A DNA stretch of 64,000 bases, taken from contig SEHB01000007.1 of NCBI GenBank assembly GCA_004143945.1, positions 62,001 through 126,000 on the forward strand, written 5' to 3'. This document shows positions 27,388 through 35,331 of this stretch, piece by piece (positions within the stretch are counted from its first letter, which is position 1; each line of letters opens with the position of its first letter). Made by a program: the position numbers and the translations under genes. The notes under the pieces are model-generated. The model was not told where the DNA came from. It saw only the letters and a list, made by a program, of their open reading frames with translations, and made no database searches. Source of the DNA: Lysobacteraceae bacterium (lineage in GTDB: Bacteria; Pseudomonadota; Gammaproteobacteria; Xanthomonadales; Rhodanobacteraceae).

Positions 27388-27522
27388 TGAGGCCCTTCGA
27401 CTCCGGCCTTCGGTCTGCGCTCAGGGCGAACGGCAATGATGCCTGGCCCTTCGACTCCGGGCTTCGCCCTGCGCTCAGGGTGAACGGGCGTGGTCGGCTT
27501 CGCCCCGCGCTCGGGCGAACGG
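27388..27522. repeat. REP-like elements of the CCCTTCGACTCCGG family
   Basis: Two full copies (27392-27433 and 27446-27487) run from CCCTTCGACTCCGG through TGCGCTCAGGG to GAACGG, and a partial copy ends near 27522. The same unit recurs at 31771-32217, 45977-46089 and, diverged, 60208-60254. They fill the space between tRNA-Met and rppH, where no gene is seen. Confidence 0.75.
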
Positions 27523-27624
27523 TGGGGGTGGCGAACGAATCCTGAGGCCGCTTCCGCTCGGGTTGCCCCTCGCGCGACCCGTATGGAAGAATCGGGCGCA
27601 TCAAAGCTTTACGGGCCTTCGGCC

Positions 27625-28152
27625 ATGATCGATCCCGATGGCTACCGACCGAATGTCGGCATCATCTTGTTGAACGCCCAGGGCGAAGTGTTCTGGGCGA
27701 GGCGGGTCGGACGCGATGGCTGGCAGTTCCCGCAGGGCGGGATGCGCAGCGACGAGACGCCGATCGAGGCGATGTATCGCGAGCTGGAGGAGGAAACCGG
27801 CTTGCGCGAGCACCATGTCGAGGTGCTGGGCTCCACGCCGGGCTGGCTGCGCTATCGGCTGCCGCCGCGGCTCGTGCGTCGGCATGACCGCCCGATCTGC
27901 ATCGGGCAGAAGCAGGTGTGGTTCCTGCTGCGCCTGCATGGCGAGGAGTCGGCGGTACGGCTCGACGCGAGCGAGAAGCCGGAGTTCGACCACTGGCGCT
28001 GGGTCGACTTCTGGTATCCGGCGCAGCATGTCGTGAACTTCAAGCGGCGCGTGTACGAGCAGGCGTTGCGGCACTTGGTGCCGCTCGCGGAGACCAGTTG
28101 CTCGGTGACGTTGCGGGAGCAGCGGTGGGTGGTGGAGATGGCGGGGACGTAA
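27625..28152 (+). CDS. rppH: RNA pyrophosphohydrolase RppH
   Basis: A 175-residue Nudix hydrolase that removes pyrophosphate from the 5' end of mRNA and so starts RNase E-dependent decay. The N-terminal [17 protein letters not shown] is diagnostic of RppH. The Nudix box runs from [12 protein letters not shown] to [10 protein letters not shown] with the catalytic REL-x-EE-x-G core. Family-typical PQGG (WQFPQGG) and [12 protein letters not shown] are present. The ATG at 27625 matches the family start exactly; the longer frame would translate REP sequence. Length is normal. It is followed by a CCTTCCCCCGC palindrome that may terminate it. Confidence 0.95.
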   Translation: MIDPDGYRPNVGIILLNAQGEVFWARRVGRDGWQFPQGGMRSDETPIEAMYRELEEETGLREHHVEVLGSTPGWLRYRLPPRLVRRHDRPICIGQKQVWFLLRLHGEESAVRLDASEKPEFDHWRWVDFWYPAQHVVNFKRRVYEQALRHLVPLAETSCSVTLREQRWVVEMAGT

Positions 28153-28201
28153 CCCCGGTACAGCCGGAGCTGCGGATCGTCCCCCTTCCGCCCTTCGGGC
28201 A

Positions 28202-28226
28202 CCTTCCCCCGCCGTGCGGGGGAAGG
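28202..28226. repeat. CCTTCCCCCGC palindrome, possible rppH terminator
   Basis: CCTTCCCCCGC (28202-28212) pairs with GCGGGGGAAGG (28216-28226) around a 3-base loop. It is the same family as the pair at 6257-6347. It lies about 50 bases after rppH, and 15 bases upstream of the bfd promoter. Confidence 0.7.
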
Positions 28227-28240
28227 GAAAAGCGCCGGTG

Positions 28241-28269
28241 TTGACAATCATTCTCATTTGCGTTTGAAT
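28241..28269 (+). promoter_or_regulatory. Iron-regulated promoter of bfd with a Fur box
   Basis: TTGACA (28241-28246) and TTGAAT (28264-28269) are separated by 17 bases and form a good sigma-70 promoter. TGACAATCATTCTCATTTG at 28242-28260 closely matches the Fur consensus (GATAATGATTATCATTATC-like) and covers the -35 and spacer. Iron-loaded Fur binding here would block transcription, so bfd should be expressed under iron limitation, as known for bfd in other gammaproteobacteria. Confidence 0.85.
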
Positions 28270-28298
28270 GCGCGCATCCGAGAACCGGTGTGCGCTTC

Positions 28299-28502
28299 AT
28301 GTACGTCTGCATCTGCAATGCCGTGACCGACCGAGCGATCCGCGAAGCCGCCGAGAGCGGGGTGGAGTCGTTCGAGACCGTGCGTCGCGAGACGGGCTGT
28401 GGTGATTGCTGCGGGAATTGCGAGGACCTCGCGTCCGAGATCTTCCACGAGGCGGTCGCGTCGCGCAGCCTCGGGCTTCCGATCATCGCGCAGGCGGCGT
28501 AG
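28299..28502 (+). CDS. bfd: Bacterioferritin-associated ferredoxin Bfd
   Basis: A 67-residue [2Fe-2S] protein that donates electrons to bacterioferritin haem so that stored iron can be released. MYVCICNAVTDRAIREA supplies the first two cysteines (C-x-C, residues 4 and 6) and GCGDCCGNCE the second pair, as in the BFD/Fer2_BFD domain. The ATG at 28299 was chosen because the family starts with MYVC; a GTG nine bases upstream is also in frame. Bacterioferritin lies 355 bases downstream, and a Fur-box promoter lies directly upstream. Confidence 0.95.
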   Translation: MYVCICNAVTDRAIREAAESGVESFETVRRETGCGDCCGNCEDLASEIFHEAVASRSLGLPIIAQAA

Positions 28503-28856
28503 CGCGCCTTGGCTCGCCGGAGCGAGCCTTCTCATCATTCCCGCGAGTCGAGGCGCAAGAGCGCCGGCCGCGCTGTGCGCGTCCAGCCTACGGGGACGCT
28601 GGCGAGTAACGCCGCGATGAAGAACGAGATCAAAGGCGGCCCTCATCCGCCCCTGCGGGGCACCTTCTCCCGCGAGCGGGAGAAGGGGAGCGCATGCCTT
28701 TGCGGTGCAACCTTTCGCGCGCGTGGGCCGGCGGAGATGCGCGCGCGCGCAAATGCGTGCGATTTTCGTTTCGTCGCGCGTTCGCGACCGGGGCTATAGT
28801 CGGGTTTCGCATGAACGCGTAGCGCGCTGCGCTTCGCCCGCACCGGAGTTGACGCG
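28503..28856. repeat. Intergenic region with two REP-type elements (bfd-bfr)
   Basis: 28562-28598 carries the GCGCGTCCAGCCTACG type and 28641-28690 carries CCCTCATCCGCCCCTGCGGG followed by a CCTTCTCCCGC/GCGGGAGAAGG palindrome. A possible -10 for bfr is TATAGT at 28795-28800, but I find no convincing -35 for it and no clear Fur box. No gene is seen. Confidence 0.65.
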
Positions 28857-29327
<471 letters not shown>

Positions 29328-29425
29328 CGCAGGCCGCCCCGTTCGCCGCGCAGGAAGCCGGCTCGACGCGGGACTTCGTGAAATCACGCATCGCGCACAG
29401 GGTGCGCTCCTGCGCGTGGCTCCGG

Positions 29426-31231
29426 TCACATCACCGCGCCATCGAATTCGAACGCGAAGCCGCGGTCGGCGGCCTGCACGAAATTGCCCTGGATGTAGTC
29501 GGCGCCGCTGCTCCACAGCGTCGCCACTGCGCTAGCGTCCTCGACGCGCGGTGCGATCACGCGCACCTCGCGTTCGTGCAGGCCGTCGACGAGCAGGCGC
29601 AGGTCTTCGTGCGCGTTCGCGTCGTTGCGCTGGAGCAGGTCGACGTCGAGCTTGACGAAGTCCGGCGTGAGCGCGTCGAGCAGGTGGAGGTCGGTGGTGC
29701 TGCCGAATCCGGACAGCGACAGCGCCGCGCCGCAGGCCTGGGCCGCCGCGGCATAGCGCCGTACATCGCCCGGCGCGCCGAGCACGTCGCGGCTGCGAAG
29801 TTCGAGCACGATGCACGAGGCATCCACCGCGTGCGCCTGCAACTGCTCGCGCAGGCGCTCCGCCGCATGCGGATCGGTCGCACTCGCGATCGACTGGCTC
29901 ACGAACAGCCGTGGCCGATCGGCCGACGCTGGCGTCGCGCCGAGTAACGCGATGCAATGCTGCAGCACCCAGCGATCGACCGCCGCGAGCAGGCCTGCCT
30001 GTTCCGCCGCGGGAATGAGTTCCGCCGCGACGTGCAGCTTGCCGCCGATGCCCCGCAGGCGCACGAGCGCCTGGAACTGCGCGCGGTGCTCGCCGTGCAA
30101 CGGCATGATCGGCTGGAACAGCACCTCGAGCCCGGTGCCGTCGAGCGCGAGCCGCAGTTCCTCGACGAGCCCTGCATCGACGAGCGCGGCGAGGTCGCGC
30201 AGCACGAACACGCCGTGGCGTCCGACGGCGCGCGCGTTGTCGATCGCGCGACGCGTGCCGTCGAGCAGCGCAGCGCCGTCGCTTGCGCCGCAGCCGAGCG
30301 CGCCCGCACCGACGTCGAACACGACCTGCACCGCGAGGTCGCGACCGAACGGCTCGCGCGCGATGCGGTCGCGCAGGTTCAGCGCCCAGGCTTCGAGCAG
30401 GTTCGGATCGCGCTCGGGGCCGAGCAGCAGGTAGCGGCCGTTGCCGTCGGCCGCAACCGATTCGCCGTCGCCCGCGATCGTGAGCACGAAGCGCGCGACG
30501 ACTTCGCGCAATCCGGGATCGGCGAGCGTGGCCGCGTCCTCCGGATCGAATACGAGCAAGGCGCCATTGCGCGCACCGGCTTCGCGCGCAGCGAGCAGGG
30601 TATCGACGCGACGCAGGAGTTCGCGCAACGGCACGAGGCTGCGTTCATCCCCGTCGTGCATCGGCAGCCGACGGTCGCCCGCACGGCGATCCGGCAGCGT
30701 GATCACGTTCGGCGTCGCGCCAGGCTCGGGATCCGGCGCGGGCACTGCCGCCACGACCGGTGCGGGGCGCGGGCGCGGCGCCGCGGGCAGGCCATCGAAG
30801 CGTTTCCAGTATTGCGCCGGCGGGCGCGTGAGCAGCGGGAAACCGTCGTCGTTCGCGGGTGATTCGACGAGCAACGCCGGAACGCTGTGGTCGCGCGCGG
30901 ATGCGGGAAGGCGTTCGGGGGTGATGCGCTCGATCAGGTGCGCGAGATGCGCAGCGCTCGCGCTGTCGGGGAGGCGCAGAGGATCGAACAAGGCCACGGT
31001 CGCCGCATGCAGTGCGTCGAGGTCGTCGGCGAGCGCGGTGATGCCGGCGCGGCGGCACACGCCCGCGAGCGTCGCCGCATCGACCGCGAGCAGATGCAGC
31101 ATGTTGATGTCCCAGCCGCTGCGGCGCATGCGCTCGCCGTGGCGGCGGAGCTGGGCGAGCCGCTGCGGCAACTGCATCACGTAGTGTCGCTGGCGGTCCG
31201 GCTGTTCCGGCACGCGGTCGCGATCCGGCAT
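29426..31231 (-). CDS. Degenerate GGDEF-EAL protein, probable c-di-GMP effector
   Basis: A 601-residue cytoplasmic protein. An N-terminal helical region (about 25-95, NMLHLLAVDAATLAGVCRRA) resembles an Hpt-like module without an obvious phospho-His. A Pro-rich linker and a degenerate GGDEF-like domain (about 200-350) follow, then an EAL-fold domain from about 368 (VLFQPIMPL). The catalytic EAL reads QAL (Gln387), the usual metal-binding Asn, Glu and Asp-Asp residues are replaced, and only KLD and QG remain recognisable. It is therefore unlikely to hydrolyse c-di-GMP and may be a receptor, as FimX-type proteins are. An AGG-containing ribosome site lies before the ATG at 31231. It converges on bfr; a GGGTGCGCTCCTGCGCG element lies between. 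Confidence 0.8.
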   Translation of the reverse strand: MPDRDRVPEQPDRQRHYVMQLPQRLAQLRRHGERMRRSGWDINMLHLLAVDAATLAGVCRRAGITALADDLDALHAATVALFDPLRLPDSASAAHLAHLIERITPERLPASARDHSVPALLVESPANDDGFPLLTRPPAQYWKRFDGLPAAPRPRPAPVVAAVPAPDPEPGATPNVITLPDRRAGDRRLPMHDGDERSLVPLRELLRRVDTLLAAREAGARNGALLVFDPEDAATLADPGLREVVARFVLTIAGDGESVAADGNGRYLLLGPERDPNLLEAWALNLRDRIAREPFGRDLAVQVVFDVGAGALGCGASDGAALLDGTRRAIDNARAVGRHGVFVLRDLAALVDAGLVEELRLALDGTGLEVLFQPIMPLHGEHRAQFQALVRLRGIGGKLHVAAELIPAAEQAGLLAAVDRWVLQHCIALLGATPASADRPRLFVSQSIASATDPHAAERLREQLQAHAVDASCIVLELRSRDVLGAPGDVRRYAAAAQACGAALSLSGFGSTTDLHLLDALTPDFVKLDVDLLQRNDANAHEDLRLLVDGLHEREVRVIAPRVEDASAVATLWSSGADYIQGNFVQAADRGFAFEFDGAVM

Positions 31232-31296
31232 GGGGAGGCCTCCGACGCGTGTCCGGACTATAGATCAGATCGCCGCAGCAGGCATCCCGCGCGGTT

Positions 31297-31722
31297 TCAG
31301 GGCTTGACCACGACGAGCAGCACGATCGCGATCAGCAGCACCGCGGGCACCTCGTTGAAGATCCGCAGCCAGCGGCTCGTATGGCGGATGTCGTCGCGCG
31401 CGAAGCGCGCGACCATGCGCACGAGCTGCACGTGGTAGGCGACCAGCAACGCGACCAGCGCGAGCTTCGCGTGCAGCCAGCCTTGCGCGAAGTAGGCACT
31501 GGAAGCCTGCGCGAACGCGGCGAGCGTCGCGAAGCCGAAGCCGAGCGCGAACGCGCCGCCGATGTGCGTGATGCCGAGCAGGCGGCGCTCCATCACCTTG
31601 AGCCGCTCGCGCACCACGGGCTCGCGTGCCTCGACGTGGTAGACGAAAAGCCGCGGCAGGTAGAACAGCCCGGCGAACCAGGTCACTACGAAGATGATGT
31701 GGAAGGCCTTGAGCCAGAGCAT
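31297..31722 (-). CDS. hemJ: Protoporphyrinogen IX oxidase HemJ (CopD-like membrane protein)
   Basis: A 141-residue inner-membrane protein with four hydrophobic segments. The N-terminal MLWLKAFHIIFVVTWFAGLF with His8, YLPRLFVYH and a central WLHAKLALV with a conserved His-Ala-Lys are the hallmarks of HemJ. HemJ oxidises protoporphyrinogen IX to protoporphyrin IX in haem synthesis in bacteria lacking HemY/HemG. It is 65 bases upstream of the EAL gene on the same strand. Haem supply fits functionally with the nearby bfr but no shared control is visible. Confidence 0.92.
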   Translation of the reverse strand: MLWLKAFHIIFVVTWFAGLFYLPRLFVYHVEAREPVVRERLKVMERRLLGITHIGGAFALGFGFATLAAFAQASSAYFAQGWLHAKLALVALLVAYHVQLVRMVARFARDDIRHTSRWLRIFNEVPAVLLIAIVLLVVVKP

Positions 31723-31770
31723 GCAATCGTCCTCGGATCCACGAGTATAGGGGTGTGCTGATGCCGCGTG

Positions 31771-32217
31771 GCCCTTCGACTTCGGCCATCGGCCTGCGCT
31801 CAGGGCGAACGGTTGTTCCGTACCCGTTCGCGCTGAGCGCAGCGGCCGCAGGCCGCGGAGTCGAAGCGCCGTCTCGTCGCAGTGCGTGCGAGTGCCCTTC
31901 GACTCCGGCCTTCGGCCTGCGCTCAGGGCGAACGGGTGTATGGTCCGTTCGCGCCGAGCGCAGCGGCCGCAGGCCGCGGAGTCGAAGCGCCGTCTCGTCG
32001 CAGCGCGTGCGAGTGCCCTTCGACTCCGGCCTTCGGCCTGCGCTCAGGGCGAACGGGGTGTGCGGTCCGTTCTCGACGAGCGTAGCGGCCGCAGGCCGCC
32101 TACCTATCCGTTCGCGCTGAGCGCAGCGGCCGCAGGCCGCGGAGTCGAAGCGCCGTCTCGTCGCAGCGCGTGCGGGGCCCTTCGACTCGGGCGTTCGGCC
32201 TGCGCTGAGGGCGAATG
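31771..32217. repeat. Dense REP array with alternating orientation
   Basis: Eight copies or part-copies of the CCCTTCGACTCCGG...GAACGG unit occupy 31771-31812, 31823-31866, 31890-31932, 31944-31988, 32012-32056, 32068-32100 (truncated), 32108-32150 and 32177-32216, mostly alternating in orientation. The link GCCGTCTCGTCGCAG(T/C)GCGTG occurs at 31868, 31989 and 32152; the first two are 121 bases apart, so an inverted pair plus linker has been duplicated as a block. No gene is seen in 31723-32269. Confidence 0.85.
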
Positions 32218-32269
32218 GAGTTGAACGTAGCCGTAGCGCCCGGTCGGCTGACGGAGCTTGCGCGGCGGC

Positions 32270-32298
32270 TTGACCCTCGCGGGAGCCGAGTCTATAAG
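32270..32298 (+). promoter_or_regulatory. Putative sigma-70 promoter for the DUF6776-bactofilin operon
   Basis: TTGACC (32270-32275) and TATAAG (32293-32298) are separated by 17 bases. They lie 40 bases before the start codon at 32338, just after the REP array. The spacing and boxes are the best seen outside bfd and groES. Confidence 0.75.
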
Positions 32299-32337
32299 CG
32301 AAGACCCCCGGCGCGCCGCGCCGCCGTGCGCGTCCCG

Positions 32338-33060
32338 ATGGAACCCACGCCCTCCCTCGTCATCCGGCGCCACAACCCCGCGCAGGATCGCCGACGCTGG
32401 CTCATGCTCGGCGCGGCCTGGCTCGGTTCGCTGCTGCTGGCCGCCGTGCTCGTGGCGAGCTACGTCACGCGCGCGCCGAACACCGCGCAGTTGCAGCGGC
32501 TCGCGGATTCGGCCGAGGAAATCGAATCGCTGAAGGCGCGCGTCGCGGTGCTCACGCGTTCCGAACAGGTCGCGAAGGCCGCCCTGCTCGACGTGCAGCA
32601 GACCTTGCGCGAGCGCGAGGAAGAAGTCGACGGCCTGCGCGCCGACCTCGCGTTCTACGGACGCCTCGTCGGCGGCGGCACGCGCGAGGGGCTCGCCGTG
32701 CATTCGCTCAGCGTGCAGCCGGTGCGCGACTCCACCGCGTGGAACTTCACCGTTACGCTGACCCAGAACTTCAAGCGCGGCCAGGACATCAAGGGCCGCC
32801 TCACGCTCGACCTCGAGGGCATCGAGGACGGCAAGCTGCGCCGCATCGAGTGGAAATCCCTGACCCAGGGCCAGCAAGACGCGGGAATCGAGTACCGCTT
32901 CAAGTATTTCCAGCAGGTCGGCGGTACCATCATGCTCCCCGCCGGCTTCATGCCGAATCGAGTCGTGGTCCGCGTCGACGGCGACGGTGGCCGTGTCGAG
33001 CAGGAATTTGCCTGGGCGGACGCAAACAAGGGCGAGGAGACCAGCGATGTTTCGCAGTGA
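32338..33060 (+). CDS. Membrane-anchored coiled-coil protein (DUF6776-like)
   Basis: A 240-residue bitopic inner-membrane protein. A basic N-terminus precedes one membrane span (about residues 22-44, LMLGAAWLGSLLLAAVLVAS). A coiled coil follows (about 55-105, LADSAEEIESLKARVAVL) and then a beta-rich periplasmic domain (NFTVTLTQNF, GRLTLDLEGI, FKYFQQVGGTIMLP). This matches proteins annotated DUF6776 that precede bactofilin genes in xanthomonads; the function is unknown, but a role with bactofilin in envelope or cell-shape organisation is plausible. The ATG at 32338 follows the promoter and matches the conserved N-terminus. It overlaps the bactofilin start by 14 bases. Confidence 0.8.
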   Translation: MEPTPSLVIRRHNPAQDRRRWLMLGAAWLGSLLLAAVLVASYVTRAPNTAQLQRLADSAEEIESLKARVAVLTRSEQVAKAALLDVQQTLREREEEVDGLRADLAFYGRLVGGGTREGLAVHSLSVQPVRDSTAWNFTVTLTQNFKRGQDIKGRLTLDLEGIEDGKLRRIEWKSLTQGQQDAGIEYRFKYFQQVGGTIMLPAGFMPNRVVVRVDGDGGRVEQEFAWADANKGEETSDVSQ

Positions 33061-33478
33061 CAAGCGCAACGGCAAACCGGTTGCAGCGATCAACACGCTG
33101 ATCGCGGCGGGCACCACGATTCGCGGCGACGTGCATTTCACCGGCGGCCTCCACCTCGAAGGAGCGATCGAAGGCTCGATCGCGGCGGAAGGCGCCGATT
33201 CGGTGCTGACGATGAGCGACCAGGGCCGCGTCACCGGCGAAGTGCGCGTCTCGAACGCGGTCGTCAACGGCGTCGTGGTCGGCGACCTGTTCGTCGGCGA
33301 GCGGCTCGAACTCGCGGGCAACGCGCGCGTCGACGGCAACGTGCACTACAAGGTGCTCGAGATGGCCGCGGGTGCGCAGGTCAACGGCAAGATGCTGTAC
33401 CAGACCGAGGCACCGCGTCGCCTGAGCGCGCCAGGTGCGGTCGAAGACCTCGGCGACGCCGAGCCCGCGCATGCCTGA
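33047..33478 (+). CDS. Bactofilin
   Basis: A 143-residue polymer-forming cytoskeletal protein. The central part is the right-handed beta-helix of the bactofilin domain, with repeated hydrophobic and Gly positions: TTIRGDVHFTGGLHLEGAIE, GRVTGEVRVSNAVVNGVVVG, ELAGNARVDGNVHYKVLEM. Disordered tails flank it. Bactofilins self-assemble on the membrane and scaffold cell-wall enzymes. The ATG at 33047 lies inside the end of the preceding coiled-coil gene, so translation is coupled and the two products probably work together. Confidence 0.93.
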   Translation: MFRSDKRNGKPVAAINTLIAAGTTIRGDVHFTGGLHLEGAIEGSIAAEGADSVLTMSDQGRVTGEVRVSNAVVNGVVVGDLFVGERLELAGNARVDGNVHYKVLEMAAGAQVNGKMLYQTEAPRRLSAPGAVEDLGDAEPAHA

Positions 33479-33535
33479 AAGCCTTGAAATCGCGTCGCGG
33501 CGCACCGATATCGGCCACTCCCCGACGAGCCCGCC

Positions 33536-33901
33536 ATGACGCACGCGACACCGACCTACCTCGATGCAGCCGAAGCGCCGCTCGTGTTCACCGACGCGGC
33601 GGTCGGCAAGGTGCGTGAGCTCATCGCGGAAGAGGGTAATCCGGAACTCAAGCTGCGCGTCTACATCAGCGGCGGCGGATGCTCGGGGTTCCAGTACGGT
33701 TTCACGTTCGACGAGGAACGCGCCGAGGACGACCTCGCGGTCGATCGCGAGGGCGTGGTCCTGCTCGTCGATCCGCTGAGCCTGCAGTACCTCGCCGGCG
33801 CGGAGATCGACTACGCCGAATCGCTGAGCGGCGCGCAATTCGTGATCCGCAACCCGAACGCGAAGACGACCTGCGGCTGCGGTTCTTCGTTCACGGTCTG
33901 A
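33536..33901 (+). CDS. erpA: Iron-sulfur cluster insertion protein ErpA
   Basis: A 121-residue A-type Fe-S carrier. The three conserved cysteines are present in [11 protein letters not shown] and the C-terminal TTCGCGSSF. The [12 protein letters not shown] stretch and [12 protein letters not shown] fit ErpA better than IscA. ErpA delivers clusters to essential apoproteins such as IspG/IspH. The ATG at 33536 matches the family start. It follows bactofilin by 57 bases on the same strand and precedes nudC by 5 bases, so cotranscription is likely. Confidence 0.95.
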   Translation: MTHATPTYLDAAEAPLVFTDAAVGKVRELIAEEGNPELKLRVYISGGGCSGFQYGFTFDEERAEDDLAVDREGVVLLVDPLSLQYLAGAEIDYAESLSGAQFVIRNPNAKTTCGCGSSFTV

Positions 33902-33906
33902 GCGCG

Positions 33907-34890
33907 ATGGCGCTCGGACCCGATCGCATCAACGTCTTCTCGGGACTCGCGCTCGATCGCGGCGCCGAACAGCGTGACGACAGCGCCTGGGCCGCGATGC
34001 GCGCCGCCGATCCCGCCGCGCGCTTCCTGCTGCTCGGCGCGCTCGCGGCGGGCGGACGGCCTGCGCTGATCCACGCGGGCAGCAGCGCGCTGCGCTGGCT
34101 CGATCGCTGCGAACGCGAGCGCTTCGCGCCCGACGTGCATGCGACCTATCTCGGCGATGACGGCGGCGGCCCGCTCTACGTGGTCGCCCTCGATGCGCCG
34201 ATCGCGGCGCTCGCGGCGAACGAACTCGGCGGCAGCTGGATCGACCTGCGCAGCGCCGGCGTGCGGCTTCGCGCGGAACAATCGGGCGTGTTCGCGTATG
34301 CGCGCGCGCTCGTGCACTGGCAGGCGCGCACGCGCTGGTGCGGCGCCTGCGGCGCACCGCTCGAACTCGTCGCGCTCGGCCATCGCGCGCGTTGCACGAA
34401 TCCGGATTGCGCGCTCGACCATTTCCCGCGCGTCGACCCCGCGATGATCGTGATCGTTCGCTGGCGCGACCGCTGCCTGCTCGGCGCGCAGCCGGGTTGG
34501 GCGCCGGGTCGCTGGTCGACGCTCGCGGGGTTCATCGAACCCGGCGAATCCCTCGAAGACTCGGTGCGCCGCGAAGTCTACGAGGAGGCCGGCGTGCGCG
34601 TCGGTGCCTGCGAGTACCACTCCTCGCAACCCTGGCCGTTCCCGTCGGCGCTGATGCTCGGCTTCATCGCCGAGGCGGAGGATCCGACCATCAACGTCGG
34701 CCCCGAATTGCGCGAGGCGCGCTGGTTCTCCGCCGAGGACCTCGTCGACGGCCTCGCGCAGCGCACGCTCGTGCTGCCGCCGAGGCTGTCGGTCTCGCAC
34801 GAACTCATCGCGCACTGGCTGCGCGAATGCTCGGGCCTCGAGCTCGGCGAGCTGCTGTCCGACGTGCCGTGGCAGCCCGTGGCTTCGTGA
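33907..34890 (+). CDS. nudC: NAD(+) diphosphatase / NAD-decapping hydrolase NudC
   Basis: A 327-residue Nudix hydrolase that cleaves NAD(H) and removes NAD caps from RNA. The zinc ribbon is WCGACGAPLELV with RCTNPDC (four cysteines). The Nudix box runs from GFIEPGESLED to RREVYEEAGV. The NADH-pyrophosphatase signature SQPWPFPSALMLGF follows. The N-terminal 110 residues are the variable NudC domain. The ATG at 33907 starts 5 bases after the erpA stop. A 441-base repeat-filled region separates it from ampE. Confidence 0.94.
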   Translation: MALGPDRINVFSGLALDRGAEQRDDSAWAAMRAADPAARFLLLGALAAGGRPALIHAGSSALRWLDRCERERFAPDVHATYLGDDGGGPLYVVALDAPIAALAANELGGSWIDLRSAGVRLRAEQSGVFAYARALVHWQARTRWCGACGAPLELVALGHRARCTNPDCALDHFPRVDPAMIVIVRWRDRCLLGAQPGWAPGRWSTLAGFIEPGESLEDSVRREVYEEAGVRVGACEYHSSQPWPFPSALMLGFIAEAEDPTINVGPELREARWFSAEDLVDGLAQRTLVLPPRLSVSHELIAHWLRECSGLELGELLSDVPWQPVAS

Positions 34891-34916
34891 GAGGTCAGCG
34901 AAGCGTCCAGCGGCCG

Positions 34917-35185
34917 TGTGGGAGGGACATCAGTCCCGAAGGATCGTGCGAAGAGCTCGGGGCTGAAGCCCCTCCCACAACAGCAGGGGCTGAAGCCCCT
35001 CCCACAACAGCAGGGGCTGAAGCTCCTCCCACGACAGCAGGGGCTGCCGCGTGGCGAGCATGGTCGAGGCGGGCAGTCGGTCTCTCGTGGGAGGGACTTC
35101 CTCTTGTGGGAGGGACTTCCTCTTGTGGGAGGGACTTCAGTCCCGAGCCCTTCGCACGAAAAGCTCGAGACTTGAGTACCTCCCA
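34917..35185. repeat. Tandem REP-type repeats with 27-bp and 19-bp periods
   Basis: The GTGGGAGGGACTTCAGTCCCGA family is present in several forms. GGGGCTGAAGCCCCTCCCAC and close variants start at 34959, 34986, 35013 and, truncated, 35040, giving an exact 27-base period. GTGGGAGGGACTTCCTCTT starts at 35087, 35106 and 35125, a 19-base period. Inverted copies flank both blocks. A related pair lies at 40180-40325. No gene is seen in 34891-35331. Confidence 0.88.
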
Positions 35186-35331
35186 CGACAGCAGCCACGC
35201 CACACATGCGTCGCCGGCTCGCAGGAGAACGCCGCCGCGCGGCGGCGAACGGAACAGGTCGGCGACGCGCCGCGAGGCGATTGCGGGCTAGAATCGACCG
35301 GCCGCGCCATGCGGCGTCGTAGCGCGTGACC

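Noticed and set aside
28757..28800. Fur box or strong promoter before bfr
   Set aside because: Only a TATAGT -10-like box is seen, with no matching -35 and no Fur-like palindrome.
34959..35045. Regular 27-base repeats suggesting a small CRISPR array
   Set aside because: The repeats are directly tandem with no variable spacers, are halves of a REP palindrome, and no cas gene is present.
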